A DNA stretch of 64,000 bases from Procambarus clarkii (Eukaryota; Arthropoda; Malacostraca; Decapoda; Cambaridae). Below, in pieces: positions 11,377-27,100 of the stretch (position 1 is its first letter; each line of letters begins with the position of its first letter). The stretch covers positions 6,446,864 through 6,510,863 of the forward strand of contig NC_091230.1 of the NCBI RefSeq assembly GCF_040958095.1. The letters run 5' to 3'. The position numbers and the translations under genes were made by a program. The notes below the pieces were generated by a model. It ran no database searches and was not told the origin of the DNA. It saw nothing but the letters and a program-made list of their open reading frames with translations.

Positions 11377-12164
11377 GTGTGGTGTATTAGTGTCCCGGTT
11401 ATTAATGACGTGTCTGCTTACAGAGCCGACCTGGGACCACTGTGTTGAAGGTGGAGTCAGTCTACCCGAGGCAGCCAGTCTCCATACAGTGAAGTTTGCT
11501 GCAGCTGTCGTGACGTCGTCCCCCCGGAAGAACACTGTGGTGTGTTAAGCCTGCCAGTGGAGTGGCAGTGGAAGGATTTACCCGGGACCGACGGTTGGAG
11601 ACGATAATCCACTGGGGTATTGAGGACAGGAGGGTGATTGGTGATATTACACGAGACTCCTGTCTAGGGCGTACCCCTTTACATCGTTCGTGGAGTGGCC
11701 GTACCAGCCTTGGTGGCTCTGTACCTGCCAGGCAGACCTGCTGGACGTGTGGTTGACAGGCCTCCACGACGGTGCCCCCAGTGGACCTGTGTTGTGGCTG
11801 ACCTGTGGCCAGGGTAGGCTCGGTGTTCTCAGAGGACACGTCTTGAGGCCACGAAGAAAGCACCGCGGACTCAGCACCTAGCTTCGAGGATCCATAGTCT
11901 CCAGCAGAAGACTACAGTGTTGGTCCCCTTTGTAAAGTGTTAATACCCCTCCCCCTTGTGTACTCTTTTATTATATATATTTAAACGGTGAAGGTTATAT
12001 TATATTATATTAAGTTCTTACCTTTCTTTCCCTACTCCCTTTAAGTTACTTGCGTCACGGATCGCATCCCTTGAAAGCCTCTACTGGCTTGGGGCCGGAT
12101 ATATATATCTTCCTCTAACGACATCAGAGTAAGAACCCCGTTGCGTCCCGAGAGGGCCGTAACA
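11128..12164 (+). repeat. 3' long terminal repeat
   Basis: Second LTR copy, 1037 bp, TGTTACG to CGTAACA. It matches 6553-7588 in order over its whole length, with scattered changes (for example CCAGGCAG versus CCAGCAG near 11730) and a different stretch around 11862-11900. The Gag-protease frame ends inside it at 11376. Confidence 0.95.
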
Positions 12165-15100
12165 GTGACTGTGGTGACCACGTTGGTGACTGTGGTGACC
12201 ACGTTGGTGACCACGTTGGTGACTGTGGTGACCACGTTGGTGACCACGTTGGTGACTGTGGTGACCACGTTGGTGATCACGTTGGTGACTGTGGTGACCA
12301 CGTTGGTGACCACGTTGGTGACTGTGGTGACCACGTTGGTGACTGTGGTGACCACGTTGGTGACTGTGGTGACCACGTTGGTGACTGTGGTGACCACGTT
12401 GGTGACTGTGGTGACCACGTTGGTGACTGTGGTGACCACGTTGGTGACTGTGGTGACCACGTTGGTGACCACGTTGGTGACTGTGGTGACCACGTTGGTG
12501 ACTGTGGTGACCACGTTGGTGACCACGTTGGTGACTGTGGTGACCACGTTGGTGACTGTGGTGACCACGTTGGTGACCACGTTGGTGACTGTGGTGACCA
12601 CGTTGGTGACCACGTTGGTGACTGTGGTGACCACGTTGGTGACCACGTTGGTGACTGTGGTGACCACGTTGGTGACTGTGGTGACCACGTTGGTGACCAC
12701 GTTGGTGACTGTGGTGACCACGTTGGTGACTGTGGTGACCACGTTGGTGACCACGTTGGTGACTGTGGTGACCACGTTGGTGACTGTGGTGACCACGTTG
12801 GTGACCACGTTGGTGACTGTGGTGACCACGTTGGTGACCACGTTGGTGACCACGTTGGTGACTGTGGTGACCACGTTGGTGACCACGTTGGTGACCACGT
12901 TGGTGACTGTGGTGACCACGTTGGTGACCACGTTGGTGACCACGTTGGTGACTGTGGTGACCACGTTGGTGACCACGTTGGTGACTGTGGTGACCACGTT
13001 GGTGACCACGTTGGTGACTGTGGTGACCACGTTGGTGACTGTGGTGACCACGTTGGTGACCACGTTGGTGACTGTGGTGACCACGTTGGTGACCACGTTG
13101 GTGACTGTGGTGACCACGTTAGTGACCACGTTGGTGACTGTGGTGACCACGTTGGTGACCACGTTGGTGACTGTGGTGACCACGTTGGTGACTGTGGTGA
13201 CCACGTTGGTGACTGTGGTGACCACGTTGGTGACTGTGTAGACCACGTTGGTGACCACGTTGGTGACTGTGGTGACCACGTTAGTGACCACGTTGGTGAC
13301 TGTGGTGACCACGTTGGTGACCACGTTGGTGACTGTGGTGACCACGTTGGTGACTGTGGTGACCACGTTGGTGACTGTGGTGACCACGTTGGTGACTGCG
13401 TAGACCACGTTGGTGACTGTGGTGACCACGTTGGTGACTGTGGTGACCACGTTGGTGATTGTGGTGACCACGTTGGTGACTGTGGTGACCACGTTGGTGA
13501 CTGTGGTGACCACGTTGGTGACTGTGGTGACCACGTTGGTGACTGTGGTGACCACGTTGGTGACTGTGGTGACCACGTTGGTGACTGTGGTGACCACGTT
13601 GGTGACTGTGGTGACCACGTTGGTGACTGTGGTGACCACGTTGGTGACTGTGGTGACCACGTTGGTGACTGTGGTGACCACGTTGGTGACTGTGGTGACC
13701 ACGTTGGTGACTGTGGTGACCACGTTGGTGACCACGTTGGTGACTGTGGTGACCACGTTGGTGACCACGTTGGTGACTGTGGTGACCACGTTGGTGACCA
13801 CGTTGGTGACTGTGGTGAATACGTTGGTGACCACGTTGGTGACTGTGGTGACCACGTTGGTGACTGTGGTGACCACGTTGGTGACCATGTTGGTGACTGT
13901 GGTGACCACGTTGGTGACCACGTTGGTGACTGTGGTGACAACGTTGGTGACTGTGGTGACCACGTTGGTGACCACTTTGGTGACTGTGGTGACCACGTTG
14001 GTGATCACGTTTGTGACTGTGGTGACCACGTTGGTGACCACGTTGGTGACTGTGGTGACCACGTTGGTGACTGTGGTGACCACGTTGGTGACCACGTTGG
14101 TGACTGTGGTGACCACGTTGGTGACCACGTTGGTGACTGTGGTGACCACGTTGGTGACCACGTTGGTGACTGTGGTGACCACGTTGGTGACCACGTTGGT
14201 GACCACGTTGGTGACTGTGGTGACCACGTTGGTGACTGTGGTGACAACGTTGGTGACTGTGGTGACCACGTTGGTGACTGTGGTGACCACGTTGGTGACT
14301 GTGGTGACCACGTTGGTGACTGTGGTGACCACGTTGGTGACTGTGGTGACCACGTTGGTGACTGTGGTGACCACGTTGGTGACTGTGGTGACCACGTTGG
14401 TTGACTGTGGTGACCACGTTGGTGACCTACGTTGGTGACTGGGGGGAAAACCACGTTTGGTGACCACGTTGGTGACTGTGGTGACCACGTTTCGGTGATC
14501 CACTTGGTGACTGTGGTGACTCACGTTGGTGACCACGTGGTGACCACTGTGGTGACCACGTTGGTGGACTGTGGTGACCACAGTTTGGGGACCCTGTTGG
14601 TGACACTGTGGTGACCACGTTGGTGCCACTGTTGGTGACCAACGTGGGTGACTGTGGTGACCACGTTGGTGACCACGTTGGTGACTGTGGTGACCACGTT
14701 GGTGAACTGTGGTAGCCAACGTGGTGACCACGTTGGTGACCACTGTTGGTGAACCACGTTGGTGAACTGTGGTGACACGTTTGGTGACTGTGGTGACCAC
14801 GTTGGTGGACCACGTGGGTGACCACGTTGGGGACTGTGGTGACCACGTTGGTGACCACGTTGGTGACCACTGGGTTGGTGAACCACTGTGGTGACCACGT
14901 TGGTGACTGTGGTGAACAACGTTGGTGACCACGTTGTGACCTGTGGTGGACCACGTTGGTGACTGTGGTGACCACGTTGGTGACTGTGGTGACCACGTTG
15001 GTTAGCTGTGGTAGACCACGTTGGTGACTGTGGTTGACCACGTTGGGTGAACTGTGGTGACCACGTTGGTGACTGTGGTGACCCACGTTGGTGACTGTGG

Positions 15101-18100
15101 TGACCACGTTGGTGACTGTGGTGACCACGTTGGTGACTGTGGTGACCACGTTGGTGACTGTGCTGACCACGTTGGTGACTGTGGTGACCACGTTGGTGAC
15201 TGTGGTGACCACGTTGTGACTGTGGTGACCACGTTGGTGACTGTGTGACCACGTTGGTGACTGTGGTGACCACGTTGGTGACTGTGGTGACCACGTTGGT
15301 GACTGTGGTGACCACGTTGGTGACTGTGGTGACCACGTTGGTGACCACGTTGGTGACTGTGGTGACCACGTTGGTGACTGTGGTGACCACGTTGGTGACC
15401 ACGTTGGTGACTGTGGTGACCACGTTGGTGACTGTGGTGACCACGTTGGTGACCACGTTGGTGACTGTGGTGACCACGTTGGTGACCACGTTGGTGACCA
15501 CGTTGGTGACTGTGGTGACCACGTTGGTGACCACGTTGGTGACCACGTTGGTGACTGTGGTGACCACGTTGGTGACCACGTTGGTGACCACGTTGGTGAC
15601 TGTGGTGACCACGTTGGTGACCACGTTGGTGACTGTGGTGACCACGTTGGTGACCACGTTGGTGACTGTGGTGACCACGTTGGTGACTGTGGTGACCACG
15701 TTGGTGACCACGTTGGTGACTGTGGTGACCACGTTGGTGACCACGTTGGTGACTGTGGTGACCACGTTAGTGACCACGTTGGTGACTGTGGTGACCACGT
15801 TGGTGACCACGTTGGTGACTGTGGTGACCACGTTGGTGACTGTGGTGACCACGTTGGTGACTGTGGTGACCACGTTGGTGACTCTGTAGACCACGTTGGT
15901 GACCACGTTGGTGACTGTGGTGACCACGTTAGTGACCACGTTGGTGACTGTGGTGACCACGTTGGTGACCACGTTGGTGACTGTGGTGACCACGTTGGTG
16001 ACTGTGGTGACCACGTTGGTGACTGTGGTGACCACGTTGGTGACTGCGTAGACCACGTTGGTGACTGTGGTGACCACGTTGGTGACTGTGGTGACCACGT
16101 TGGTGATTGTGGTGACCACGTTGGTGACTGTGGTGACCACGTTGGTGACTGTGGTGACCACGTTGGTGACTGTGGTGACCACGTTGGTGACTGTGGTGAC
16201 CACGTTGGTGACTGTGGTGACCACGTTGGTGACTGTGGTGACCACGTTGGTGACTGTGGTGACCACGTTGGTGACTGTGGTGACCACGTTGGTGACTGTG
16301 GTGACCACGTTGGTGACTGTGGTGACCACGTTGGTGACTGTGGTGACCACGTTGGTGACTGTGGTGACCACGTTGGTGACCACGTTGGTGACTGTGGTGA
16401 CCACGTTGGTGACCACGTTGGTGACTGTGGTGACCACGTTGGTGACCACGTTGGTGACTGTGGTGAATACGTTGGTGACCACGTTGGTGACTGTGGTGAC
16501 CACGTTGGTGACTGTGGTGACCACGTTGGTGACCATGTTGGTGACTGTGGTGACCACGTTGGTGACCACGTTGGTGACTGTGGTGACAACGTTGGTGACT
16601 GTGGTGACCACGTTGGTGACCACTTTGGTGACTGTGGTGACCACGTTGGTGATCACGTTTGTGACTGTGGTGACCACGTTGGTGACCACGTTGGTGACTG
16701 TGGTGACCACGTTGGTGACTGTGGTGACCACGTTGGTGACCACGTTGGTGACTGTGGTGACCACGTTGGTGACCACGTTGGTGACTGTGGTGACCACGTT
16801 GGTGACCACGTTGGTGACCACGTTGGTGACTGTGGTGACCACGTTGGTGACTGGTGACCACGTTGGTGACCACGTTGGTGACTGTGGTGACCACGTTGGT
16901 GACTGTGGTGACCACGTTGGTGACCACGTTGGTGACCACGTTGGTGACTGTGGTGACCACGTTGGTGACTGTGGTGACCACGTTGGTGACCACGTTGGTG
17001 ACTGTGGTGACCACGTTGGTGACCACGTTGGTGACTGTGGTGTCCACGTTGGTGACCACGTTGGAGACTGTGGTGACCACGTTGGTGACTGTGGTGACCA
17101 CGTTGGTGACTGTGGTGACCACGTTGGTGACTGTGGTGACCACGTTGGTGACCACGTTGGTGACCACGTTGGTGACTGTGGTGACCACGTTGGTGACCAC
17201 GTTGGTGACTGTGGTGACCACGTTGGTGACCACGTTGGTGACTGTGGTGACCACGTTGGTGACCACGTTGGTGACTGTGGTGACCACGTTGGTGACCACG
17301 TTGGTGACTGTGGTGACCACGTTGGTGACTGTGGTGACCACGTTGGTGACTGTGTAGACCACGTTGGTGACTGTGGTGACCACGTTGGTGACTGTGGTGA
17401 CCACGTTGGTGACTGTGGTGACCACGTTGGTGACTGTGGTGACCACGTTGGTGACGTGGTGACCACGTTGGTGACTGTGGTGACCACGTTGGTGACTGTG
17501 GTGACCACGTTGGTGACTGTGCTGACCACGTTGGTGACTGTGGTGACCACGTTGGTGACTGTGGTGACCACGTTGGTGACTGTGGTGACCACGTTGGTGA
17601 CTGTGGTGACCACGTTGGTGACTGTGGTGACCACGTTGGTGACTGTGGTGACCACGTTGGTGACTGTGGTGACCACGTTGGTGACTGTGGTGACCACGTT
17701 GGTGACCACGTTGGTGACTGTGGTGACCACGTTGGTGACCACGTTGGTGACTGTGGTGACCACGTTGGTGATCACGTTGGTGACTGTGGTGACCACGTTG
17801 GTGACCACGTTGGTGACTGTGGTGACCACGTTGGTGACTGTGGTGACCACGTTGGTGACCACGTTGGTGACTGTGGTGACCACGTTGGTGACCACGTTGG
17901 TGACTGTGGTGACCACGTTGGTGACCACGTTGGTGACTGTGGTGACCACGTTGGTGACCACGTTGGTGACTGTGGTGACCACGTGGTGACCACGTTGGTG
18001 ACTGTGGTGACCACGTTGGTGACTGTGGTGACCACGTTGGTGACTGTGGTGACCACGTTGGTGACCACGTTGGTGACTGTGGTGACCACGTTGGTGACTG

Positions 18101-21100
18101 TGGTGACCACGTTGGTGACTGTGGGGACCACGTTGGTGACCACGTTGGTGACCACGTTGGTGACTGTGGTGACCACGTTGGTGACTGTGGTGACCACGTT
18201 GGTGACCACGTTGGTGACCACGTTGGTGACTGTGGTGACCACGTTGGTGACCACGTTGGTGACCACGTTGGTGACCACGTTGGTGACTGTGGTGACCACG
18301 TTGGTGACTGTGGTGACCACGTTGGTGACCACGTTGGTGACTGTGGTGACCACGTTGGTGACTGTGGTGACCACGTTGGTGACCACGTTGGTGACTGTAA
18401 TGACCACGTTGGTGACTGTGGTGACCACGTTGGTGACCACGTTGGTGACTGTGGTGACCACGTTGGTGACCACGTTGGTGACCACGTTGGTGACTGTGGT
18501 GACCACGTTGGTGACCACGTTGGTGACCACGTTGGTGACCACGTTGGTGCCACGTTGGTGACTGTGGTGACCACGTTGGTGACCACGTTGGTGACTGTGG
18601 TGACCACGTTGGTGACCACGTTGGTGACTGTGGTGACCACGTTGGTGACCACGTTGGTGACTGTGGTGACCACGTTGGTGACCACGTTGGTGACTGTGGT
18701 GACCACGTTGGTGACTGTGGTGACCACGTTGGTGACCACGTTGGTGACTGTGGTGACCACGTTGGTGACCACGTTGGTGACTGTGGTGACCACGTTAGTG
18801 ACCACGATGGTGACTGTGGTGACCACGTTGGTGACCACGTTGGTGACTGTGGTGACCACGTTGGTGACTGTGGTGACCACGTTGGTGACTGTGGTGACCA
18901 CGTGGTGACTGTGGTGACCACGTTGGTGACTGTGGTGACCACGTTGGTGACTGTGGTGACCACGTTGGTGACTGTGGTGACCACGTTGGTGACCACGTTG
19001 GTGACTGTGGTGACCACGTTGGTGACCACGTTGGTGACTCTGGTGACCACGTTGGTGATCACGTTGGTGACTGTGGTGACCACGTTGGTGACCACGTTGG
19101 TGACTGTGGTGACCACGTTGGTGACCACGTTGGTGACTGTGGTGACCACGTTGGTGACCACGTTGGTGACTGTGGTGACCACGTTGGTGACCACGTTGGT
19201 GACTGTGGTGACCACGTTGGTGACTGTGGTGACCACGTTGGTGACCACGTTGGTGACTGTGGTGACCACGTTGGTGACCACGTTGGTGACCACGTTGGTG
19301 ACTGTGGTGACCACGTTGGTGACTGTGGTGACCACGTTGGTGACTGTGGTGACCACGTTGGTGACCACGTTGGTGACTGTGGTGACCACGTTGGTGACCA
19401 CGTTGGTGACTGTGGTGACCACGTTGGTGACTGTGGTGACCACATTGGTGACCACGTTGGTGACCACGTTGGTGACTGTGGTGACCACGTTGGTGACTGT
19501 GGTGACCACGTTGGTGACCACGTTGGTGACCACGTTGGTGACTGTGGTGACCACGTTGGTGACCACGTTGGTGACCACGTTGGTGACCACGTTGGTGACT
19601 GTGGTGACCACGTTGGTGACTGTGGTGACCACGTTGGTGACCACGTTGGTGACTGTGGTGACCACGTTGGTGACTGTGGTGACCACGTTGGTGACTGTGG
19701 TGACCACGTTGGTGACTGTGCTGACCACGTTGGTGACTGTGGTGACCACGTTGGTGACTGTGGTGACCACGTTGGTGACTGTGGTGACCACGTTGGTGAC
19801 TGTGGTGACCACGTTGGTGACTGTGGTGACCACGTTGGTGACTGTGGTGACCACGTTGGTGACTGTGGTGACCACGTTGGTGACCACGTTGGTGACTGTG
19901 GTGACCACGTTGGTGACCACGTTGGTGACTCTGGTGACCACGTTGGTGATCACGTTGGTGACTGTGGTGACCACGTTGGTGACCACGTTGGTGACTGTGG
20001 TGACCACGTTGGTGACCACGTTGGTGACTGTGGTGACCACGTTGGTGACCACGTTGGTGACTGTGGTGACCACGTTGGTGACCACGTTGGTGACTGTGGT
20101 GACCACGTTGGTGACTGTGGTGACCACGTTGGTGACCACGTTGGTGACTGTGGTGACCACGTTGGTGACCACGTTGGTGACCACGTTGGTGACTGTGGTG
20201 ACCACGTTGGTGACTGTGGTGACCACGTTGGTGACTGTGGTGACCACGTTGGTGACCACGTTGGTGACTGTGGTGACCACGTTGGTGACCACGTTGGTGA
20301 CTGTGGTAACCACGTTGGTGACCACGTGGTGACCACGTTGGTGACTGTGACCACGTGGTGACCACGTTGGTGACCACGTTGGTGACCACGTTGGTGACCA
20401 CGTTGGTGACGGTGGTGACCACGTTGGTGACCACGTTGGTGACTGTGGTGACCACGTTGGTGACCACGTTGGTGACTGTGGTGACCACGTTGGTGACTGT
20501 GGTGACCACGTTGGTGACCACGTTGGTGACTGTGGTGACCACGTTGGTGACTGTGGTGACCACGTTGGTGACCACGTTGGTGACTGTGGTGACCACGTTG
20601 GTGACCACGTTGGTGACTGTGGTGACCACGTTAGTGACCACGTTGGTGACTGTGGTGACCACGTTGGTGACCACGTTGGTGACTGTGGTGACCACGTTGG
20701 TGACTGTGGTGACCACGTTGGTGACTGTGGTGACCACGTTGGTGACTGTGTAGACCACGTTGGTGACCACGTTGGTGACTGTGGTGACCACGTTACTGAC
20801 CACTTGGTGACCACGTTGGTGACTGTGGTGACCACGTTGGTGACTGTGTGACCACGTGGGACTGTGGTGACCACGTTGGTGACTGCGTAGACCACGTTGG
20901 TGACTGTGGTGACCACGTTGGTGACTGTGGTGACCACGTTGGTGACTGTGGTGACCACGTTGGTGACTGTGGTGACCACGTTGGTGACTGTGGTGACCAC
21001 GTTGGTGACTGTGGTGACCACGTTGGTGACTGTGGTGACCACGTTGGTGACTGTGGTGACCACGTTGGTGACTGTGGTGACCACGTTGGTGACTGTGGTG

Positions 21101-24100
21101 ACCACGTTGGTGACTGTGGTGACCACGTTGGTGACTGTGGTGACCACGTTGGTGACTGTGTGACCACGTTGGTGACTGTGGTGACCACGTTGGTGACTGT
21201 GGTGACCACGTTGGTGACTGTGGTGACCACGTTGGTGACTGTGGTGACCACGTTGGTGACTGTGGTGACCACGTTGGTGACCACGTTGGTGACTGTGGTG
21301 ACCACGTTGGTGACCACGTTGGTGACTGTGGTGACCACGTTGGTGACCACGTTGGTGACTGTGGTGAATACGTTGGTGACCACGTTGGTGACTGTGGTGA
21401 CCACGTTGGTGACCACGTTGGTGACTGTGGTGACCACGTTGGTTACCACGTTGGTGACTGTGGTGACCACGTTGGTGATTGGTGACCACGTTGGTGACCA
21501 CTTTGGTGACTGTGGTGACCACGTTGGTGATCACGTTTGTGACTGTGGTGACCACGTTGGTGACCACGTTGGTGACTGTGGTGACCACGTTGGTGACTGT
21601 GGTGACCACGTTGGTGACCACGTTGGTGACTGTGGTGACCACGTTGGTGACCACGTTGGTGACTGTGGTGACCACGTTGGTGACTGTGGTGACCACGTTG
21701 GTGACCACGTTGGTGACCACGTTGGTGACTGTGGTGACCACGTTGGTGACTGTGGTGACCACGTTGGTGACCACGTTGGTGACTGTGGTGACCACGTTGG
21801 TGACTGTGGAGACCACGTTGGTGACCACGTTGGTGACCACGTTGGTGACTGTGGTGACCACGTTGGTGACCACGTTGGTGACTGTGGTGTCCACGTTGGT
21901 GACCACGTTGGAGACTGTGGTGACCACGTTGGTGACTGTGGTGACCACGTTGGTGACTGTGGTGACCACGTTGGTGACTGTGGTGACCACGTTGGTGACC
22001 ACGTTGGTGACTGTGGTGACCACGTTGTTGACTGTGGTGACCACGTTGGTGACCACGTTGTTGACTGTGGTGACCACGTTGGTGACCACGTTGGTGACTG
22101 TGGTGACCACGTTGGTGACTGTGGTGACCACGTGGTGACCACGTTGGTGACTGTGGTGACCACGTTGGTGACTGTGATGACCACGTTGGTGACCACGTTG
22201 GTGACTGTGGTGACCTCGTTGGTGACTGTGGTGACCACGTTGGTGACTGTGGTGACCACGTTGGTGACTGTGGTGACCACGTTGGTGACCACGTTGGTGA
22301 CTGTGGTGACCACGTTGGTGACCACGTTGGTGACTGTGGTGACCACGTTGGTGACTGTGGTGACCACGTGGTGACTGTGGTGACCACGTTGGTGACTGAG
22401 GTGACCACGTTGGTGACTGTGGTGACCACGTTGGTGACTGTGGTGACCACGTTGGTGACTGTGGTGACCACGTTGGTGACTGTGGTGACCACGTTGGTGA
22501 CTGTGCTGACCACGTTGGTGACTGTGGTGACCACGTTGGTGACTGTGGTGACCACGTTGGTGACTGTGGTGACCACGTTGGTGACTGTGGTGACCACGTT
22601 GGTGACTGTGGTGACCACGTTGGTGACTGTGGTGACCACGTTGGTGACTGTGGTGACCACGTTGGTGACTGTGGTGACCACGTTGGTGACCACGTTGGTG
22701 ACTGTGGTGACCACGTTGGTGACCACGTTGGTGACCACGTTGGTGACTGTGGTGACCACGTTGGTGACCACGTTGGTGACTGTGGTGACCACGTTGGTGA
22801 CCACGTTGGTGACTGTGGTGACCACGTTGGTGACCACGTTGGTGACTGTGGTGACCACGTTGGTGACTGTGGTGACCACGTTGGTGACTGTGGTGACCAC
22901 GTTTGGTGACTGTGTAGACCACGTTGGTGACTGTGTGGTGACCACGTTGGTGACTGTGGTGACCACGTTGGTGACTGTGGTGACCACGTTGGTGACTGTG
23001 GTGACACGTTGGTGACTGTGCTGACCACGTTGGTGACTGTGGTGACCACGTTGGTGACTGTGGTGACCACGTTGGTGACTGTGCTGACCACGTTGGTGAC
23101 TGTGCTGACCACGTTGGTGACTGTGGTGACCACGTTGGTGACTGTGGTGACCACGTTGGTGACTGTGGTGACCACGTTGGTGACTGTGTGGTGACCACGT
23201 TGGTGACTGTGGTGACCACGTTGGTGACTGTGGTGACCACGTTGGTGACTGTGGTGACCACGTTGGTGACTGTGGTGACCACGTTGGTGACCACGTTGGT
23301 GACTGTGGTGACCACGTTGGTGACCACGTTGGTGACTGTGGTGACCACGTTGGTGATCACGTTGGTGACTGTGGTGACCACGTTGGTGACCACGTTGGTG
23401 ACTGTGGTGACCACGTTGGTGACTGTGGTGACCACGTTGGTGACTGTGGTGACCACGTTGGTTACTGTGGTGACCACGTTGGTGACTGTGGTGACCACGT
23501 TGGTGACCACGTTGGTGACTGTGGTGACCACGTTGGTGACCACGTTGGTGACTGTGGTGACCACGTTGGTGACCACGTTGGTGACCACGTTGGTGACTGT
23601 GGTGACCACGTTGGTGACTGTGGTGACCACGTTGGTGACTGTGGTGACCACGTTGGTGACCACGTTGGTGACTGTGGTGACCACGTTGGTGACCACGTTG
23701 GTGACTGTGGTGACCACGTTGGTGACTGTGGTGACCACGTTGGTGACCACGTTGGTGACCACGTTGGTGACTGTGGTGACCACGTTGGTGACTGTGGTGA
23801 CCACGTTGGTGACCACGTTGGTGACTGTGGTGACCACGTTGGTGACCACGTTGGTGACTGTGGTGACCACGTTAGTGACCACGTTGGTGACTGTGGTGAC
23901 CACGTTGGTGACTGTGGTGACCACGTTGGTGACTGTGGTGACCACGTTGGTGACTGTGGTGACCACGTTGGTGACTGTGTAGACCACGTTGGTGACCACG
24001 TTGGTGACTGTGGTGACCACGTTAGTGACCACGTTGGTGACTGTGGTGACCACGTTGGTGACCACGTTGGTGACTGTGGTGACCACGTTGGTGACTGTGG

Positions 24101-27100
24101 TGACCACGTTGGTGACCACGTTGGTGACTGTGGTGACCACGTTGGTGACTGTGGTGACCACGTTGGTGACCACTTTGGTGACTGTGGTGACCACGTTGGT
24201 GATCACGTTTGTGACTGTGGTGACCACGTTGGTGACCACGTTGGTGACTGTGGTGACCACGTTGGTGACTGTGGTGACCACGTTGGTGACCACGTTGGTG
24301 ACTGTGGTGACCACGTTGGTGACTGTGGTGACCACGTTGGTGACCACGTTGGTGACCACGTTGGTGACTGTGGTGACCACGTTGGTGACCACGTTGGTGA
24401 CTGTGGTGTCCACGTTGGTGACCACGTTGGAGACTGTGGTGACCACGTTGGTGACTGTGGTGACCACGTTGGTGACTGTGGTGACCACGTTGGTGACTGT
24501 GGTGAACACGTTGGTGACCACGTTGGTGACTGTGGTGACCACGTTGTTGACTGTGGTGACCACGTTGGTGACCACGTTGTTGACTGTGGTGACCACGTTG
24601 GTGACCACGTTGGTGACTGTGGTGACCACGTTGGTGACTGTGGTGACCACGTTGGTGACCACGTTGGTGACTGTGGTGACCACGTTGGTGACTGTGATGA
24701 CCACGTTGGTGACCACGTTGGTGACTGTGGTGACCTCGTTGGTGACTGTGGTGACCACGTTGGTGACTGTGGTGACCACGTTGGTGACTGTGGTGACCAC
24801 GTTGGTGACCACGTTGGTGACTGTGGTGACCACGTTGGTGACTGTTGTGACCAAGTTGGTGACTGTGGTGACCACGTTGGTGACTGTGGTGACCACGTTG
24901 GTGACTGAGGTGACCACGTTGGTGACTGTGGTGACCACGTTGGTGACTGTGGTGACCACGTTGGGACTGTGGTGACCACGTTGGTGACTGTGGTGACCAC
25001 GTTGGTGACTGTGCTGACCACGTTGGTGACTGTGGTGACCACGTTGGTGACTGTGGTGACCACGTTGGTGACTGTGGTGACCACGTTGGTGACTGTGGTG
25101 ACCACGTTGGTGACTGTGGTGGACCACGTTGGTGACTGTGGTGACCACGTTGGTGACGTGGTGACCACGTGGTGACTGTGGTGACCACGTTGGTGACCAC
25201 GTTGGTGACTGTGGTGACCACGTTGGTGACCAGTTGGTGACCACGTTGGTGACTGTGGTGACCACGTTGGTGACCACGTTGGTGACTGTGGTGACCACGT
25301 TGGTGACCACGTTGGTGACTGTGGTGACCACGTTGGTGACCACGTTGGTGACTGTGGTGACCACGTTGGTGACTGTGGTGACCACGTTGGTGACTGTGGT
25401 GACACGTTGGTGACTGTGTAGACCACGTTGGTGACTGTGGTGACCACGTTGGTGACTGTGGTGACCACGTTGGTGACTGTGGTGACCACGTTGGTGACTG
25501 TGGTGACCACGTTGGTGACTGTGGTGACCACGTTGGTGACTGTGGTGACCACGTTGGTGATGTGGTGACACGTTGGTGACTGTGGTGACCACGTTGGTGA
25601 CTGTTGGGACCACTGTTTGGTGACTGTGGTGACCACGTTGGTGACTGTGGTGACCACGTTGGTGACTGTGGTGACCACGTTGGTGACTGTGGTGACCACG
25701 TTGGTGACTGTGGTGACCCACGTTGGTGACGTGTGGTGACCACCGTGGGTGACTGTGGTGACCACGTTGGTGACTGTGGTGACCACGTTGGTGACCACGT
25801 TGGTGACGTGGTGACCAGTGGTGACCACGTGGTGACTGTGGTGACCACGTTGGTGATCACGTTGGTGACTGTGGTGACCTACGTTGGTGACCACGTTGGT
25901 GACTGTGGTGACCACGTTGGTGACTGTGGTGACCACGTTGGTGACCACGTTGGTGACTGTGGTGACCACGTTGGTGACCACGTTGGTGACTGTGGTGACC
26001 ACGTTGGTGACCACGTTGGTGACCACGTTGGTGACTGTGGTGACCACGTTGGTGACTGTGGTGACCACGTTGGTGACCACGTTGGTGACTGTGGTGACCA
26101 CGTTGGTGACCACGTTGGTGACTGTGGTGACCACGTTGGTGACTGTGGTGACCACGTTGGTGACACGTTGGTGACCACGTTGGTGACTGTGGTGACCACG
26201 TTGGTGACTGTGGTGACCACGTTGGTGACCACGTTGGTGACCACGTTGGTGACTGTGGTGACCACGTTGGTGACCACGTTGGTGACCACGTTGGTGACTG
26301 TGGTGACCACGTTGGTGACTGTGGTGACCACGTTGGTGACCACGTTGGTGACTGTGGTGACCACGTTGGTGACTGTGGTGACCACGTTGGTGACCACGTT
26401 GGTGACTGTGGTGACCACGTTGGTGACTGTGGTGACCACGTTGGTGACCACGTTGGTGACTGTGGTGACCACGTTGGTGACCACGTTGGTGACCACGTTG
26501 GTGACTGTGGTGACCACGTGGTGACCACGTTGGTGACGTGGTGACCACGTTGGTGACCACGTTGGTGGTGACCACGTTGGTGGTTGGGACCACGTTGGTG
26601 ACCACGTTGGTGACTGTGGTGACCACGTTGGTGACCACGTTGGTGACTGTGGTGACCACGTTGGTGACCACGTTGGTGACTGTGGTGACCACGTGGTGAC
26701 CACGTTGGTGACGTGGTGACCACGTTGGTGACTGTGGTGACCACGTTTGGTGACCACGTTGGTGACTGTGGTGACCACGTTGGTGACCACGTTGGTGACT
26801 GTGGTGACCACGTTAGTGACCACGTTGGTGACTGTGGTGACCACGTTGGTGACCACGTTGGTGACTGTGGTGACCACGTTGGTGACTGTGGTGACCACGT
26901 TGGTGACTGTGGTGACCACGTTGTGACTGTGTACCACGTTGGTGACTGTGGTGACCACGTTAGTGACCACGTTGGTGACTGTGGTGACCACGTTGGTGAC
27001 CACGTTGGTGACTGTGGTGACCACGTTGGTGACTGTGGTGACCACGTTGGTGACTGTGGTGACCACGTTGGTGACTGTGGTGACCACGTTGGTGACTGTG

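Larger units (their letters stand above)
6553..12164 (+). mobile_element. LTR retrotransposon, Gag-protease only (non-autonomous)
   Basis: Complete LTR element nested in the satellite: 5' LTR 6553-7588, primer-binding-like site at 7593, repeated leader, one long Gag-protease ORF, a purine-rich tract at about 11118-11127, 3' LTR 11128-12164 and 5-bp flanking duplications. The internal part is only about 3.5 kb. I find no reverse transcriptase, RNase H or integrase motif in any frame, so mobilisation would need a partner element. The Gag resembles Ty3/gypsy-type Gag with a SCAN-like capsid region and a CCHC knuckle (family-level judgement, no search run). The LTRs differ by scattered substitutions and small indels plus a diverged ~35-bp patch near 7290-7320, so the insertion is not brand new. 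Confidence 0.9.
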
